From Dehalococcoidia bacterium (GTDB lineage Bacteria; Chloroflexota; Dehalococcoidia; UBA2979): 64,000 nt of DNA. The position numbers were made by a program, and so were the translations under genes. The notes below the pieces were generated by a model. That model made no database searches. It was given only the letters and a program-made list of their open reading frames with translations, and was not told the origin of the DNA. The stretch covers positions 106,681-170,680 of the forward strand of contig SHYP01000001.1 in the NCBI GenBank assembly GCA_009692725.1, given 5' to 3'. Positions 1 through 8,806 of the stretch are shown piece after piece (positions within the stretch are counted from its first letter, which is position 1; every line of letters begins with the position of its first letter).

Positions 1-939
1 TCGCCCAACGGCACCATCCGCAACATCCTCGGCGGGACCGTCTTCCGCGAGCCGATCATCTGCGCGAATGTCCCGCGCCTCGTCCCCGGCTGGACGAGCC
101 CCATCGTGATCGGCCGCCACGCCTTCGGCGACCAGTACCGCGCCACCGACTTCCGCGTTCCCGGCGCCGGCACGCTCACGATGACGTTCACGCCCGATGG
201 CGGCGGCGAGCCGACGAACTACCAGATCTTCCACTTCGAGGGCGGCGGTGTCGCGCTCGGCATGTACAACCTCGACGACTCGATCCGCGGCTTCGCGCAG
301 GCCTGCCTGAACTACGGCCTCAACCGCGGCTGGCCCGTCTACCTGTCCACCAAGAACACGATCCTCAAGGCCTACGACGGCCGCTTCAAAGACCTCTTCG
401 AGGAAGTGTTCGAGGCGGACTTTGCGGACCGCTTCCGCGACGCCGGCCTCAGCTACGAACACCGCCTGATCGACGACATGGTCGCCCAGGCCCTCAAGTC
501 CAGCGGCCGCTTCGTGTGGGCGTGCAAGAACTACGACGGCGACGTGCAGTCCGACATCGTCGCGCAGGGCTTCGGATCGCTCGGCCTGATGACCTCCGTG
601 CTGCTCACCCCCGACGGCCAGATCGTCGAGGCCGAGGCCGCGCACGGCACCGTCACGCGCCACTACCGCGAGCACCAGCGCGGCAACCCCACCTCGACGA
701 ACCCGATCGCGTCGATCTTCGCGTGGACGCGCGGCCTCGCGCACCGCGCGCAGCTCGACGCCAACGCGGAGCTCGCGCGCTTTTCGGCCACCCTCGAACG
801 CGTCTGCGTCGAGGCCGTCGAGGCCGGTCACATGACGAGGGACCTCGCGGTGCTTGTCGGCCCCGATCAGCCGTGGGAGACCACGCAACAGTTCCTCGGC
901 ACGCTCGACACCCGCCTGCAGGCGGCGATGGCCAGCTAA
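1..939 (+). CDS. icd: NADP-dependent isocitrate dehydrogenase, C-terminal 312 residues (5' end outside window)
   Basis: Oxidative decarboxylation of isocitrate to 2-oxoglutarate in the cytoplasmic TCA cycle. The reading frame is open from base 1, so the gene begins upstream; the first in-window ATG (106) is internal. The visible part starts with the substrate/metal-binding segment [20 protein letters not shown] and continues through [14 protein letters not shown], then [13 protein letters not shown], which in this family contributes to NADP binding. These motifs are those of the homodimeric type II NADP-IDH (as in eukaryotes), not the E. coli type I enzyme; this is recognition from memory. 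It lies 60 bases upstream of mdh on the same strand and probably shares its transcript. Confidence 0.93.
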   Translation, partial: SPNGTIRNILGGTVFREPIICANVPRLVPGWTSPIVIGRHAFGDQYRATDFRVPGAGTLTMTFTPDGGGEPTNYQIFHFEGGGVALGMYNLDDSIRGFAQACLNYGLNRGWPVYLSTKNTILKAYDGRFKDLFEEVFEADFADRFRDAGLSYEHRLIDDMVAQALKSSGRFVWACKNYDGDVQSDIVAQGFGSLGLMTSVLLTPDGQIVEAEAAHGTVTRHYREHQRGNPTSTNPIASIFAWTRGLAHRAQLDANAELARFSATLERVCVEAVEAGHMTRDLAVLVGPDQPWETTQQFLGTLDTRLQAAMAS

Positions 940-999
940 CGCCGCCGCGGCCCTGCCGCCGCCCAGACACTGCTGAAACGCGCCCAAGGAGGCCCCACA

Positions 1000-1932
1000 C
1001 TGCGCAAGAAAGTCACCTTCGTCGGCGCCGGCATGACCGGCGGCGCTATGGCCCAGCTCGCCGCCACGCGCGGCACCGTCGACGTCGTGCTCATCGACAT
1101 CGTCGAGGGTCTCCCCCAGGGCAAGGCGCTCGACATCGCGGAGTCCGCCCCGTGGGCCGGCTTCTCCACCCCCATCGTCGGCACCAACGACTGGGCCGCC
1201 ACCGCAGGCTCGGACGTCGTCGTGATCACCTCGGGCGTGCCCCGCCGCCCCGGCATGACGCGCGAGGACCTGCTCGGCACCAACGCCGGCATCGTGCGCA
1301 GCGTCGTCGCCAACGCCGTCAAGCATTCGCCCGACTGCGTGCTCGTGATCTTCGCCAACCCGATGGACGCGATGTGCCACGTCGCGCTGCAGGCCAGCGG
1401 TTTCGCCAAGGAGCGCGTGATCGGCCAGGGCGGCATGCTCGACAGCTCCCGCTATCGCACGTTCATCGCGATGGAGACCGGCGCCTCGGTGAAAGACGTC
1501 GCCGCGTGGGTGCTCGGCGGCCACACGGAGGCGACGATGGTGCCCATCGTCTCCAACGCCACCGTCGGCGGCGTGCCGCTGACGCAGCTCGTGCGCCCGA
1601 AGCCGCTCGCCGCACTCGTCGAGCGCACCAAGCGCGGCGGCGCGGAGATCGTCGGCCTGCTGAAGACCGGCAGCGCGTTCATCGCGCCCGCCTTCGCGAC
1701 GCTGGAGATGGTGGACACGATCCTGCTGGACGAGCAGCGCATCCTCCCCTGCTGCACGCTGCTCACGGGCCAGTGGGGCATCCGCAACGCGTACGTCGGC
1801 GCGCCCGTGCTGCTCGGCGCCGGCGGCATCCAGAAGGTCTACGCGCCCCCCCTCGCCGACGACGAGGTCGAGGCGATCCGCGCGGCCGGCAAAGCCGTGA
1901 AGGAGCTGGTTGCGGCCACCCCGAAGGCGTAG
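1000..1932 (+). CDS. mdh: Malate dehydrogenase (NAD), CTG start
   Basis: LDH-like malate dehydrogenase, interconverting malate and oxaloacetate; 310 residues. The Rossmann glycine motif VGAGMTGG sits at residues 8-15, and the first ATG (1033) falls inside it, so translation must begin upstream. CTG at 1000 gives the expected family N-terminus (M)[10 protein letters not shown] and is preceded by AAGGAGG (986-992) with 7 bases spacing. Substrate-binding arginines are in [13 protein letters not shown] (80-91), the catalytic Asp region is GMLDSSRYR, and the catalytic His is probably in GGHTEATM (173-180). Most relatives have HGD there, so the HTEA variant with one extra residue is odd. It is followed by a hairpin-rich spacer and fumC, the next enzyme in the cycle. 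Confidence 0.92.
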   Translation: MRKKVTFVGAGMTGGAMAQLAATRGTVDVVLIDIVEGLPQGKALDIAESAPWAGFSTPIVGTNDWAATAGSDVVVITSGVPRRPGMTREDLLGTNAGIVRSVVANAVKHSPDCVLVIFANPMDAMCHVALQASGFAKERVIGQGGMLDSSRYRTFIAMETGASVKDVAAWVLGGHTEATMVPIVSNATVGGVPLTQLVRPKPLAALVERTKRGGAEIVGLLKTGSAFIAPAFATLEMVDTILLDEQRILPCCTLLTGQWGIRNAYVGAPVLLGAGGIQKVYAPPLADDEVEAIRAAGKAVKELVAATPKA

Positions 1933-2177
1933 GCGCTCGCGCAGGCGTGCCGACGGATCGGCCCCCGCTGCGCCCGGAAGCGGGGCAGAGTGCACCCGCA
2001 CTGGAGGGCCAGCGGGGGCGACTGCTCCCCGCGCAGCGGGAACGCGAGGGGCGCAGTCCCTCGCACAGAAAGGGGGCGGGCGGGCGGGGCCCCCACCGCG
2101 GAGCGGTGTCGCCTGTCCCGCCTCGGCATTCGTCGACGTACGCGCGCGCACGGCGCGCAACCCCGAAGGGACAAGCC
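1933..2177 (+). other. Hairpin-rich mdh-fumC spacer
   Basis: This 245-base GC-rich spacer shows no convincing gene. It holds several short inverted repeats in series: CCCGCT/AGCGGG (1964-1969 with 1979-1984), GCGAGGG/CCCTCGC (2044-2050 with 2058-2064) and ACCGC/GCGGT (2095-2099 with 2103-2107). None has a downstream T-tract. It may separate or process the mdh and fumC transcripts; the role is unknown. The fumC ribosome-binding GAAGGG lies at 2165-2170. Confidence 0.45.
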
Positions 2178-3575
2178 ATGACCACCACCACCGCCACCCG
2201 CACCGAGAGCGACAGCTTCGGCCCCATCGACGTCGCCGCCAGCGTCTACTGGGGCGCGCAGACCCAGCGCTCGCTCGAGCACTTCAAGATCGGCGGCGAG
2301 CGCTTCCCCCGACCGCTGATCCGCGCGCTCGGCCTCATCAAACACGCCTCCGCCACCGTCAACGAGCAGCTCGGCAAGCTCGACGCCACGCGCGCCGACG
2401 CCATTCGCCGCGCCGCGCAGGAGGTGATCGACGGCACGCTCGACGACCACTTCCCGCTCGTCGTCTGGCAGACCGGCTCCGGCACCCAGACGAACATGAA
2501 CGCCAACGAGGTCATCTCCAACCGCGCCATCGAGCTGCTCGGCGGCGTGCTCGGCTCCAAGGACCCCGTGCACCCCAACGACCACGTCAACATGTCGCAG
2601 TCCTCGAACGACGTGTTCCCGGCAGCGATGGCGATCGCCACCGCCGAGCAGGTCACCCACCTGCTGCTCCCCAACCTGCGCTACCTGCGCGACGCGCTGC
2701 AGGCCAAGTCCACCGCCTTCGCCGAGATCGTGAAGATCGGCCGCACCCACCTCATGGACGCCACGCCACTGACGCTCGGCCAGGAGTTCTCCGGTTATGT
2801 CCACCAGCTCACGAACGGCCTCGCGCGCGCCGAGAGCACGCTCCCGCGCCTATACGAGCTCGCGCTCGGCGGCACCGCCGTCGGCACCGGCCTCAACACG
2901 CACCCCGAGTACGGCGAGCGCGTCGCGGCCGAGGTCGCGCGCCTGACCGCGTTGCCTTTCGTCACCGCCCCGAACAAGTTCGAGGCGCTCGCTGCGCACG
3001 ACGCGCAGGTCGAGCTCTCCGGCCAGCTCAAGACCGTCGCCGCCTCGCTCATGAAGATCGCGAACGACATCCGCCTGCTCGGCTCCGGGCCGCGCGCCGG
3101 CATCGGCGAGCTGATGCTCCCGGAGAACGAGCCAGGCTCCTCGATCATGCCGGGCAAGGTGAACCCCACCCAGTCCGAGGCGCTGACGATGGTCTGCGCG
3201 CAGGTCATGGGCAACGACGTCGCCGTCACCATCGGCGGTGCGAGCGGCCACTTCGAGCTCAACGTCTTCAAGCCGCTGATCGTGTACAACACGCTGCAGA
3301 GCATCCGCCTGCTCGGCGACGCGTCACGCTCCTTCGCCGACCACTGCGTGGCCGGCATCGTCCCGAACATCGCGCGCATCGAGGAGCTGATGCGCTCTTC
3401 GCTCATGCTCGTCACCGCGCTCGCCCCCCACATCGGCTACGACAAGGCCGCGAAGGTCGCGCACACCGCCCACCACGAAGGCACGACGCTGCGCGAGGCC
3501 GCTCTGGAACTCGGCTTCGTCACGAGCGAGCAATTCGACGAATGGGTCCGACCGGAGGACATGATCCACCCGTAG
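2178..3575 (+). CDS. fumC: Class II fumarate hydratase
   Basis: Reversible hydration of fumarate to malate; oxygen-stable, iron-free homotetrameric class II fumarase, 465 residues, the usual length. The fumarase/aspartase signature [15 protein letters not shown] is near residue 322, with [17 protein letters not shown] and [13 protein letters not shown] (substrate-binding blocks) earlier. The start ATG is chosen because it gives the family N-terminus and has GAAGGG 7 bases upstream; the open frame continues far 5' but only as out-of-frame shadow over mdh. It faces the frd operon tail to tail, so the enzyme making fumarate and the one hydrating it are adjacent. Confidence 0.96.
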   Translation: MTTTTATRTESDSFGPIDVAASVYWGAQTQRSLEHFKIGGERFPRPLIRALGLIKHASATVNEQLGKLDATRADAIRRAAQEVIDGTLDDHFPLVVWQTGSGTQTNMNANEVISNRAIELLGGVLGSKDPVHPNDHVNMSQSSNDVFPAAMAIATAEQVTHLLLPNLRYLRDALQAKSTAFAEIVKIGRTHLMDATPLTLGQEFSGYVHQLTNGLARAESTLPRLYELALGGTAVGTGLNTHPEYGERVAAEVARLTALPFVTAPNKFEALAAHDAQVELSGQLKTVAASLMKIANDIRLLGSGPRAGIGELMLPENEPGSSIMPGKVNPTQSEALTMVCAQVMGNDVAVTIGGASGHFELNVFKPLIVYNTLQSIRLLGDASRSFADHCVAGIVPNIARIEELMRSSLMLVTALAPHIGYDKAAKVAHTAHHEGTTLREAALELGFVTSEQFDEWVRPEDMIHP

Positions 3576-3618
3576 CGCGGCTCAGCGCCCCCGCCTGCTG
3601 CTGCCGGCGCGCCGATCG

Positions 3619-3709
3619 CCGCCCCGATCGGGCGGGTCCCCCGGCCCGGAGGCCGCCGTCAGCTCGGGCAGCACCTTCGGATGGCGCAGCGATAGGCGCG
3701 CTGCGCCTA
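3619..3709. terminator. Possible bidirectional terminator between fumC and frdD
   Basis: Two hairpins lie in the gap between these convergent genes. CCGCCC/GGGCGG (3619-3624 with 3630-3635) has a 5-base loop; TAGGCGC/GCGCCTA (3693-3699 with 3703-3709) has a 3-base loop and includes the frdD stop codon. No T-tract is visible, so efficiency is uncertain. Confidence 0.4.
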
Positions 3710-4039
3710 GCCGAACGTGACCATCGCCGCCCACACAGTGCCCAGCGCAGCCGCGCTGTAGCTCGCCACCGCCACCGGCACAGCGAGCCCGCTCAGCCCC
3801 AAGTCGTACAGCGTGTGGCGGAAGCGATGCGCCCAGTGGAAGAACGTGACGAACGCGAAGCCCAGCAGCACCAGCCGCACCAGCACATTCCCGAACAGAT
3901 CCGCCAGTCGCTCGAACTCGATCGCTTCGCCCGGTACCACCAGCCCCGTGAGCACGATCAGCACAGGCGCGAGCAGCGCCGCCGCCATCCCACCCGCCGA
4001 GAACAGCGACCAGAACAGCGGCTCGTTCGAAGGACGCAT
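3707..4039 (-). CDS. frdD: Fumarate reductase / succinate dehydrogenase membrane anchor subunit D
   Basis: 110-residue integral membrane anchor of the four-subunit quinol:fumarate oxidoreductase. Three hydrophobic spans are visible (about residues 15-35, 51-68, 84-107). The N-terminus, MRPSNEPLFWSLFSAGGM, closely resembles E. coli FrdD (SDEPVFWGLFGAGGM), as does HRFRHTLYDL. It is the last gene of frdABCD, 15 bases after frdC. With FrdC it forms the quinone site in the cytoplasmic membrane and holds FrdAB. No haem-ligand pattern of SdhC/SdhD type was recognised. Confidence 0.9.
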   Translation of the reverse strand: MRPSNEPLFWSLFSAGGMAAALLAPVLIVLTGLVVPGEAIEFERLADLFGNVLVRLVLLGFAFVTFFHWAHRFRHTLYDLGLSGLAVPVAVASYSAAALGTVWAAMVTFG

Positions 4040-4054
4040 CGCCGTCTCCGCTCG

Positions 4055-4438
4055 CTACACCAGGAACAGCAGCGCCACGACGACGCTGACGCCTGCCCAC
4101 GCCACCACGTGCGCTCCGACCAGCACGCCCGCAGGCACCAGCTCCTCGCCGCGGCGCACCCGGATCGCCTGCGGCACCGCCTGGAACCACGTCACGCTGT
4201 GCAACACCGCGAAGGCGAGCGTCAGCACATGGAACGCGATCAGCAGCGGCGACTGCAGCAGCTCGAGGTAATCCCCGAACGCCACCTCACCGTCCCGCAC
4301 CGCGCGCACCAGGCCCAGCAGCAGCACGACGTACAGCGCGATGAACACCGCCGACAGCTCGCGCAGCATGAAGATGCGATACGACCACTTCGCCAGGAAC
4401 CAGCTCCGTGTGTGCTGGCGCGGGTACGGCTTGGTCAT
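4055..4438 (-). CDS. frdC: Fumarate reductase / succinate dehydrogenase membrane anchor subunit C
   Basis: 127-residue membrane anchor of E. coli FrdC type. It has three hydrophobic spans (roughly residues 25-45, 65-85, 103-126). The N-terminal RSWFLAKWSYRIFMLREL matches the family, including the MLRE segment whose Glu lies near the quinol site in E. coli FrdC. HSVTWFQAVPQA likewise aligns with HTKTWFELAPKA. It starts 7 bases after frdB and precedes frdD by 15 bases, so it is clearly translated as part of the operon. Confidence 0.9.
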   Translation of the reverse strand: MTKPYPRQHTRSWFLAKWSYRIFMLRELSAVFIALYVVLLLGLVRAVRDGEVAFGDYLELLQSPLLIAFHVLTLAFAVLHSVTWFQAVPQAIRVRRGEELVPAGVLVGAHVVAWAGVSVVVALLFLV

Positions 4439-4445
4439 CGCGCGC

Positions 4446-5240
4446 CTAGCCTCGGTCCCGGCGTCCGCGGGGCATCCACGAGCTGAACCAGCCGAGCGTC
4501 GCCTCGACCTTCGCCTGCTGGATCGCGCCCGCGGGATCGACGTGCTTCGGGCAGACGCGGCTGCACTCGCCGACGAACGTGCAGTCCCAGATGCCGTCGT
4601 CCGACCAGATCAGCGGCTGGCGCTCAGCGTTGCCCTGGTCGCGCGAGTCGTGGTTGTAGCGCTGCGCGAGTGCGAGCACTGCCGGCCCCACGAATTCCTG
4701 CTCATGCTGGTACACCGGGCACGCCGAGTAGCACAGCATGCAGTTGATGCACATGCTGTACTGCTTGTAGTCGGCCAGCTGCGACGGTGTCTGGTTGTAC
4801 TCGCCAGCGGCCAGCGGCTGCTCCTGCTCACGAATGATCCACGGCTTCACCGCGCTCAGCTTCTGCATGAAGTCGTCGAGCTGCACCACCAGGTCGCGCT
4901 CGACCGGGAACCCGGACAGCGGCTCCACGCGGATCGGCCCCGGCAGGAAGTCGCGCAGGAACGCGGCGCAGGTCAGCCGCGGCACGCCGTTCACCATCAT
5001 CCCGCAGCTGCCGCACACGCCCATGCGGCACGACCAGCGATACGTCAGCGTTCCGTCCGTCTGGTCCTTGAGGTAGTTGAGTGCGTCCAGCACGACCCAG
5101 TCCTCGTGGTACGGCACCTCGAAGCGCTCGATGTGCGGCCGATCGTCACGCTCCGGATGGTAGCGCGCCACCTCGAGCGTGACCGTATCCGGCGCCGTCC
5201 GGGAGGTCGTTTGGGAGCTACCGGGGGGGGCGGTGGTCAT
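4446..5240 (-). CDS. frdB: Fumarate reductase / succinate dehydrogenase iron-sulfur subunit
   Basis: 264-residue electron-transfer subunit carrying electrons between FAD in FrdA and quinone in FrdCD. All three clusters can be read: [2Fe-2S] from [10 protein letters not shown], [4Fe-4S] from [14 protein letters not shown], and [3Fe-4S]/[4Fe-4S] from [17 protein letters not shown]. The first 15 residues (Ala/Pro/Ser/Thr-rich) are an extra N-terminal tail before the ferredoxin fold. It lies 34 bases after frdA and 7 before frdC on the same strand. Confidence 0.95.
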   Translation of the reverse strand: MTTAPPGSSQTTSRTAPDTVTLEVARYHPERDDRPHIERFEVPYHEDWVVLDALNYLKDQTDGTLTYRWSCRMGVCGSCGMMVNGVPRLTCAAFLRDFLPGPIRVEPLSGFPVERDLVVQLDDFMQKLSAVKPWIIREQEQPLAAGEYNQTPSQLADYKQYSMCINCMLCYSACPVYQHEQEFVGPAVLALAQRYNHDSRDQGNAERQPLIWSDDGIWDCTFVGECSRVCPKHVDPAGAIQQAKVEATLGWFSSWMPRGRRDRG

Positions 5241-5274
5241 GCTGCCTCCAGAACAGGGGACGCTACGCGGCCCG

Positions 5275-7044
5275 TTAGTGATCGCGCCCGTACACGCGCT
5301 CGGCCGGCGGCCACTTCGTGATCACGACATCCTTGTACTCCACGCGCGGCGCCGCCTCCGTGCGGTACGCGAGCGAGTGCTTCAGGTACCGCTCGTCGTC
5401 GCGCTGCACGTGGTCCGTGCGCTGGTGCGAGCCGCGCGATTCCTTGCGCTCCAACGCCGAGTTCGCCACTGCCTCCGCCACGTCGAGCATCGCCTCGAGC
5501 TCGAGCGCGCTCGTGAGCTCCGTGTTGAAGCTCAGGCTGCGATCGTCGAGCAGCACGCCCGCGCCGAAGCGCCCCTTGAGCTCCGCGACCTTCACGGTGG
5601 TCGCGCGCAACGCGCCCTCCTCGCGGTAGACCCCGCAGCCCGCCTCCATCGCCTGCTGCAGCTCCGTGCGCAGCGTCACGATGCGCTCCGTGGCGGTCGT
5701 GTTGCGAATGAAGCGGCTCGCGATGCGCTCCTGCTCCGCCGCCGCGAGCCGATCGAGCGCCACCGTGTCGAACTCGCGATGCTCGCGCGCCCACTGCGCC
5801 GCACCGCGCCCCGCGCGCGCGCCGAAGACCAGCAGCTCGGTCAGCGAGTTCGAGCCGAGCCGGTTCGCGCCGTTGATCGTCACGGACGCGCACTCACCCG
5901 CCGAATACAGCCCGGGCAGCACGGTCGCCGCGTCGATGTTGGTGTCGATGCCGCCCATCATGTAGTGCACCACCGGCCGCACCGGGATCGGCTCGTGCAC
6001 CGGGTCGACGCCCCCGTAGTTCTTCGCCAGCTCGCGCACGAACGGGATCTTCTGCTCGATCACCCGCTCGCCGAGGTGCCGCACGTCCAGGTGCACGTAC
6101 GTCCCGTACGGCCCCTCGAAGACGTTCCCCTTCGCCTCTTCCTGCATGAACGCCTGCGACAGCCGGTCGCGCGGCCCCAGCTCCATCTCCCGTAGCTGCG
6201 GATGACGCGGGTCGCTTACGTCGAGCGGCGCGCCGAGATCGTAATCCTTGAGGTAGCGCTCGCCGTGGCGGTTCAGCAGGATGCCACCCTCGCCGCGCGC
6301 CGCCTCGGTAATCAGGATGCCCGTGCCCGGCAACCCCGTCGGGTGGTACTGCACGAACTCCATGTCCTTCAGCGGCACTCCCGCGCGGTACGCCATCGCC
6401 ATGCCGTCGCCGGTCTTGATCGCGGCGTTCGTCGTGAACGGGAAGATCCGACCGCCGCCGCCCGTACAGATGATCACCGCGCGCCCCCGGATCGCCCGCA
6501 CCTGCCCGGTGCGCAGCTCGATCGCGGTCACGCCCTGGCAGCGCCCGTTCTCGACCAGCAGTTGCGTCGCGAACCACTCGTCGTAGCGGTGGATCGTCGT
6601 GTACTTGAGCGAGGTCTGGAACAGCGTGTGCAGCATGTGGAAGCCGGTCTTGTCGGCCGCGTACCACGTCCGCTCGATGCGCATCCCACCGAACGGCCGC
6701 ACCGCCACGCTGCCATCCGCCTCCCGGCTCCACGGGCAGCCCCAGTGCTCCATCTGGATCAGCTCCTGCGGCGCCTCCTGCACGAACGCCTCCACGACGT
6801 CCTGGTCGGCCAGCCAGTCGGAGCCCGACACCGTGTCGCGAAAATGATCCTCGAGCGAGTCGTTCGGCTTGATCACCGCGGCGGCGCCGCCCTCCGCCGA
6901 GACGGTGTGGCTGCGCATCGGGTAGACCTTCGAGACCATCGCGACATCGATGTCGGGGAACGCCTCCGCCGCCGCGATCGCCGCGCGTAGCCCGGCGCCG
7001 CCTCCACCGACAATCACGATGTCGTGCTCAAATGCCGTCGCCAA
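5275..7044 (-). CDS. frdA: Fumarate reductase / succinate dehydrogenase flavoprotein subunit
   Basis: 589-residue catalytic subunit with covalently bound FAD. It shows the dinucleotide-binding [16 protein letters not shown] (12-27), the flavinylation segment [16 protein letters not shown] (His near residue 45) and the active-site stretch [21 protein letters not shown] with the catalytic Arg. The start is TTG at 7044, preceded by GAGGGG with 6 bases spacing; an ATG five bases upstream is out of frame. It is the first gene of frdABCD. Four subunits of FrdCD type imply a haem-less quinol:fumarate reductase-like complex, although the neighbourhood with icd, mdh and fumC fits use as succinate dehydrogenase; direction cannot be read from sequence. 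Confidence 0.95.
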   Translation of the reverse strand: MATAFEHDIVIVGGGGAGLRAAIAAAEAFPDIDVAMVSKVYPMRSHTVSAEGGAAAVIKPNDSLEDHFRDTVSGSDWLADQDVVEAFVQEAPQELIQMEHWGCPWSREADGSVAVRPFGGMRIERTWYAADKTGFHMLHTLFQTSLKYTTIHRYDEWFATQLLVENGRCQGVTAIELRTGQVRAIRGRAVIICTGGGGRIFPFTTNAAIKTGDGMAMAYRAGVPLKDMEFVQYHPTGLPGTGILITEAARGEGGILLNRHGERYLKDYDLGAPLDVSDPRHPQLREMELGPRDRLSQAFMQEEAKGNVFEGPYGTYVHLDVRHLGERVIEQKIPFVRELAKNYGGVDPVHEPIPVRPVVHYMMGGIDTNIDAATVLPGLYSAGECASVTINGANRLGSNSLTELLVFGARAGRGAAQWAREHREFDTVALDRLAAAEQERIASRFIRNTTATERIVTLRTELQQAMEAGCGVYREEGALRATTVKVAELKGRFGAGVLLDDRSLSFNTELTSALELEAMLDVAEAVANSALERKESRGSHQRTDHVQRDDERYLKHSLAYRTEAAPRVEYKDVVITKWPPAERVYGRDH

Positions 7045-7149
7045 GCATCACCCCTCGGGCTCTCGATCTGCGGCCGTGCCGCGCGGCGTGCGACAGCACC
7101 CGGCGCGGCCTCCGCGCCGCCCCGACTATTCTCCCTGCTCGCGTCACGG

Positions 7150-7779
7150 TCAAGCGCGCGAGGCAGCGCCTCCGCGCCCGCGCGTCCAGCGCTCGTACAA
7201 CAGCGCTGCCGCCACGCTCTTCGCGTCGCAGATGCGCCCGGCGTCGATGGCCGCGAGCACCTCGTCGAACGTATACGCCAGCGGCGCCGAGATGCGCTCG
7301 TCCGCGTCGTGCGGCAGCGGATCGGCCCGCAGCCCGCGCGCCACGAAGTAGTGGATGAACTCCGTGCAGAACCCCGGCGCCATCCACGTGCCGCCCAGCC
7401 GCTCGATCGACGCCGCCGCGAAGCCTGTCTCCTCGCGCAGCTCGCGCTGCGCCGTCAACTCGGGGGCCTCGCCCGGCTCCAGCGTCCCGGCCGGAATCTC
7501 CAGCAGCACCGCGCCCGCCGGCAGCCGGAACTGCTCGATGAGCAGCCAGCGCCCCGCGTCGTCCAGCGCCACGATCGCCACCGCGCCCGGGTGCTGCACC
7601 ACCGAGCGCGCGTGCTCCACTCCGTCGGCGAAGCGGAAGCGCTGCTCCGCGACGTCGAACACCGACGAGCGGTACACCACCCGGCTGTCGACGATCTCCG
7701 CCCGGTCCTGCGTCACCGGCCGCCCGTCACAGCGTCGCAGCCGTTGTAGCGGCACAGCCTGGCAGCGGGTCGCCGACAC
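7150..7779 (-). CDS. Nudix hydrolase, ADP-ribose pyrophosphatase type
   Basis: 209-residue cytoplasmic nucleoside-diphosphate-sugar hydrolase. The Nudix box is complete: GTLEPGEAPELTAQRELREETGF, with the metal-binding REXXEE core. The upstream VVYRSSVFDV and EQFRLPAGAVLLEIPAG match the ADP-ribose pyrophosphatase subfamily, which clears ADP-ribose and related compounds. The start is uncertain: GTG at 7779 lies 9 bases after the acetyltransferase gene and has no clear ribosome-binding site; the first 20 residues are atypical, so a later GTG before TQDRAEIVDSR is possible. Confidence 0.87.
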   Translation of the reverse strand: MSATRCQAVPLQRLRRCDGRPVTQDRAEIVDSRVVYRSSVFDVAEQRFRFADGVEHARSVVQHPGAVAIVALDDAGRWLLIEQFRLPAGAVLLEIPAGTLEPGEAPELTAQRELREETGFAAASIERLGGTWMAPGFCTEFIHYFVARGLRADPLPHDADERISAPLAYTFDEVLAAIDAGRICDAKSVAAALLYERWTRGRGGAASRA

Positions 7780-7788
7780 CGGTCGCGC

Positions 7789-8301
7789 TCACTCGGCCGC
7801 GCTCAACTCCAGCGTCATCGCGATCTCGTTGCAGCCCGGGAACTTCGGGCAACGGTAGCACTCGTTCCACACCTTGCGCGGCAGCGTCATCACATCGACC
7901 TGCTGAAACCCCAGCCGCTCGAAGAAGCCCGGCCGATACGTGAGCGCGAACAGCCGCGCCAGCCCGAGCCCGCGCCCCTCGTCGATGCACGCGCGCACCA
8001 CCACGCTGCCGTACCCCGCCGACTGCCGATCCTCGCGCACCGCGACCGACTTCAGCTCTGCGAGGTCTGCCCACGTGATGTGCAGCGCCCCGCACGCCAC
8101 CACCTCGTCCGCCTCCCGCACCACGAAGAAGTCGCGCAGGTGCTCGTACACCTCGGCCAGCGTGCGCGGCAGCATGTCGCCACGCGCTGCCCAGAAGTTC
8201 ACCAGCCGGTGGATCGCCTCCGCGTCGCGCACCGTCGCGCACTCCGCGCTGACCCGCTGCGAAGACGAGCCCGCTGCCGCTGCTGCCTGAGCCTCCACCA
8301 T
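7789..8301 (-). CDS. GNAT N-acetyltransferase, N-acetylglutamate synthase-like (short ArgA type)
   Basis: 170 residues. The GNAT fold is recognisable: VRDAEAIHRLVNFWAARGDMLPRT at the N-terminus, core GCGALHITWADLAELKSVAV-like strand, acetyl-CoA loop REDRQSAGYG, and the C-terminal VWNECYRCPKFPGCNEIAM with four cysteines. This combination is typical of stand-alone N-acetylglutamate synthases that acylate glutamate in arginine synthesis, in lineages lacking the kinase-fused ArgA. ATG at 8301 is chosen over the longer open frame because GGGGAG lies just upstream and homology begins after it. No other arginine genes are in the window, so the substrate is inferred. Confidence 0.82.
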   Translation of the reverse strand: MVEAQAAAAAGSSSQRVSAECATVRDAEAIHRLVNFWAARGDMLPRTLAEVYEHLRDFFVVREADEVVACGALHITWADLAELKSVAVREDRQSAGYGSVVVRACIDEGRGLGLARLFALTYRPGFFERLGFQQVDVMTLPRKVWNECYRCPKFPGCNEIAMTLELSAAE

Positions 8302-8448
8302 CACACACTCCCCACCCCGAGCCGTTGCGGCAGCGCGCCGCCGGCCCCGCATCCAGCGTTCAGGATAGAACACCGCGCTGCACTGCGCCGACAGCCGCGC
8401 CGCACCCGCGTCCCCGACGACTGTCCCGCGCACGCGCTCCCCCGGCGC

Positions 8449-8477
8449 TTGACGCCCCAACGCTCGATACCTAGAGT
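8449..8477 (+). promoter_or_regulatory. Promoter of the padR gene
   Basis: TTGACG (8449-8454) and TAGAGT (8472-8477) are separated by 17 bases, a good sigma70-type match. The expected transcription start, about 8484-8486, coincides with the first codon of the PadR frame, implying a leaderless or nearly leaderless mRNA. Confidence 0.6.
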
Positions 8478-8485
8478 GTCGATGC

Positions 8486-8806
8486 ATTAACGACCAGCTC
8501 CGCGGCGAACTCGATCTGCTGCTGCTCAGCACCCTCGAGCGCGGCCCCGCCCACGGCTACGCCCTCATCGAAACGCTGCGCGACCGTAGCAACGGCGTCT
8601 TTCACCTGCCCGAAGGCACCGTCTACCCCGCGCTGCACCGCCTGGAGCGCGCCGGCCTGCTCACCAGCCGCTGGGACACCAGCGCCGGTCGCCGCCGCCG
8701 CGTCTACACCATCAGCGGCGCCGGACGCCAGGCCGCGCACGCGCGCGCGCAATCGTGGCACGCGTTCGTGTACGCCATCGCCGGCGTCGTCGGGACCGGC
8801 GCATGA
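8486..8806 (+). CDS. PadR-family transcriptional regulator
   Basis: 106-residue winged-helix DNA-binding protein. It begins NDQLRGELDLLLLSTLERGPAHGYAL and continues with GTVYPALHRLERAGLLTS and GRRRRVYTISGAG, the classic PadR helix-turn-helix and wing. No ATG/GTG/TTG lies in frame near the N-terminus. The best start is ATT at 8486; the ATG at 8482 is out of frame and hits a stop after one codon. Either ATT is used on a leaderless mRNA or a base is missing here. The stop overlaps the next ATG (ATGA, 8803-8806), coupling it to the membrane protein that typically accompanies PadR regulators. Confidence 0.85.
   Translation: MNDQLRGELDLLLLSTLERGPAHGYALIETLRDRSNGVFHLPEGTVYPALHRLERAGLLTSRWDTSAGRRRRVYTISGAGRQAAHARAQSWHAFVYAIAGVVGTGA

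Noticed and set aside
516..2177. Very long plus-strand open frame upstream of fumC
   Set aside because: It runs antiphase through icd and mdh, giving an Arg/Pro/Ala-rich translation without family resemblance; fumC starts at 2178.
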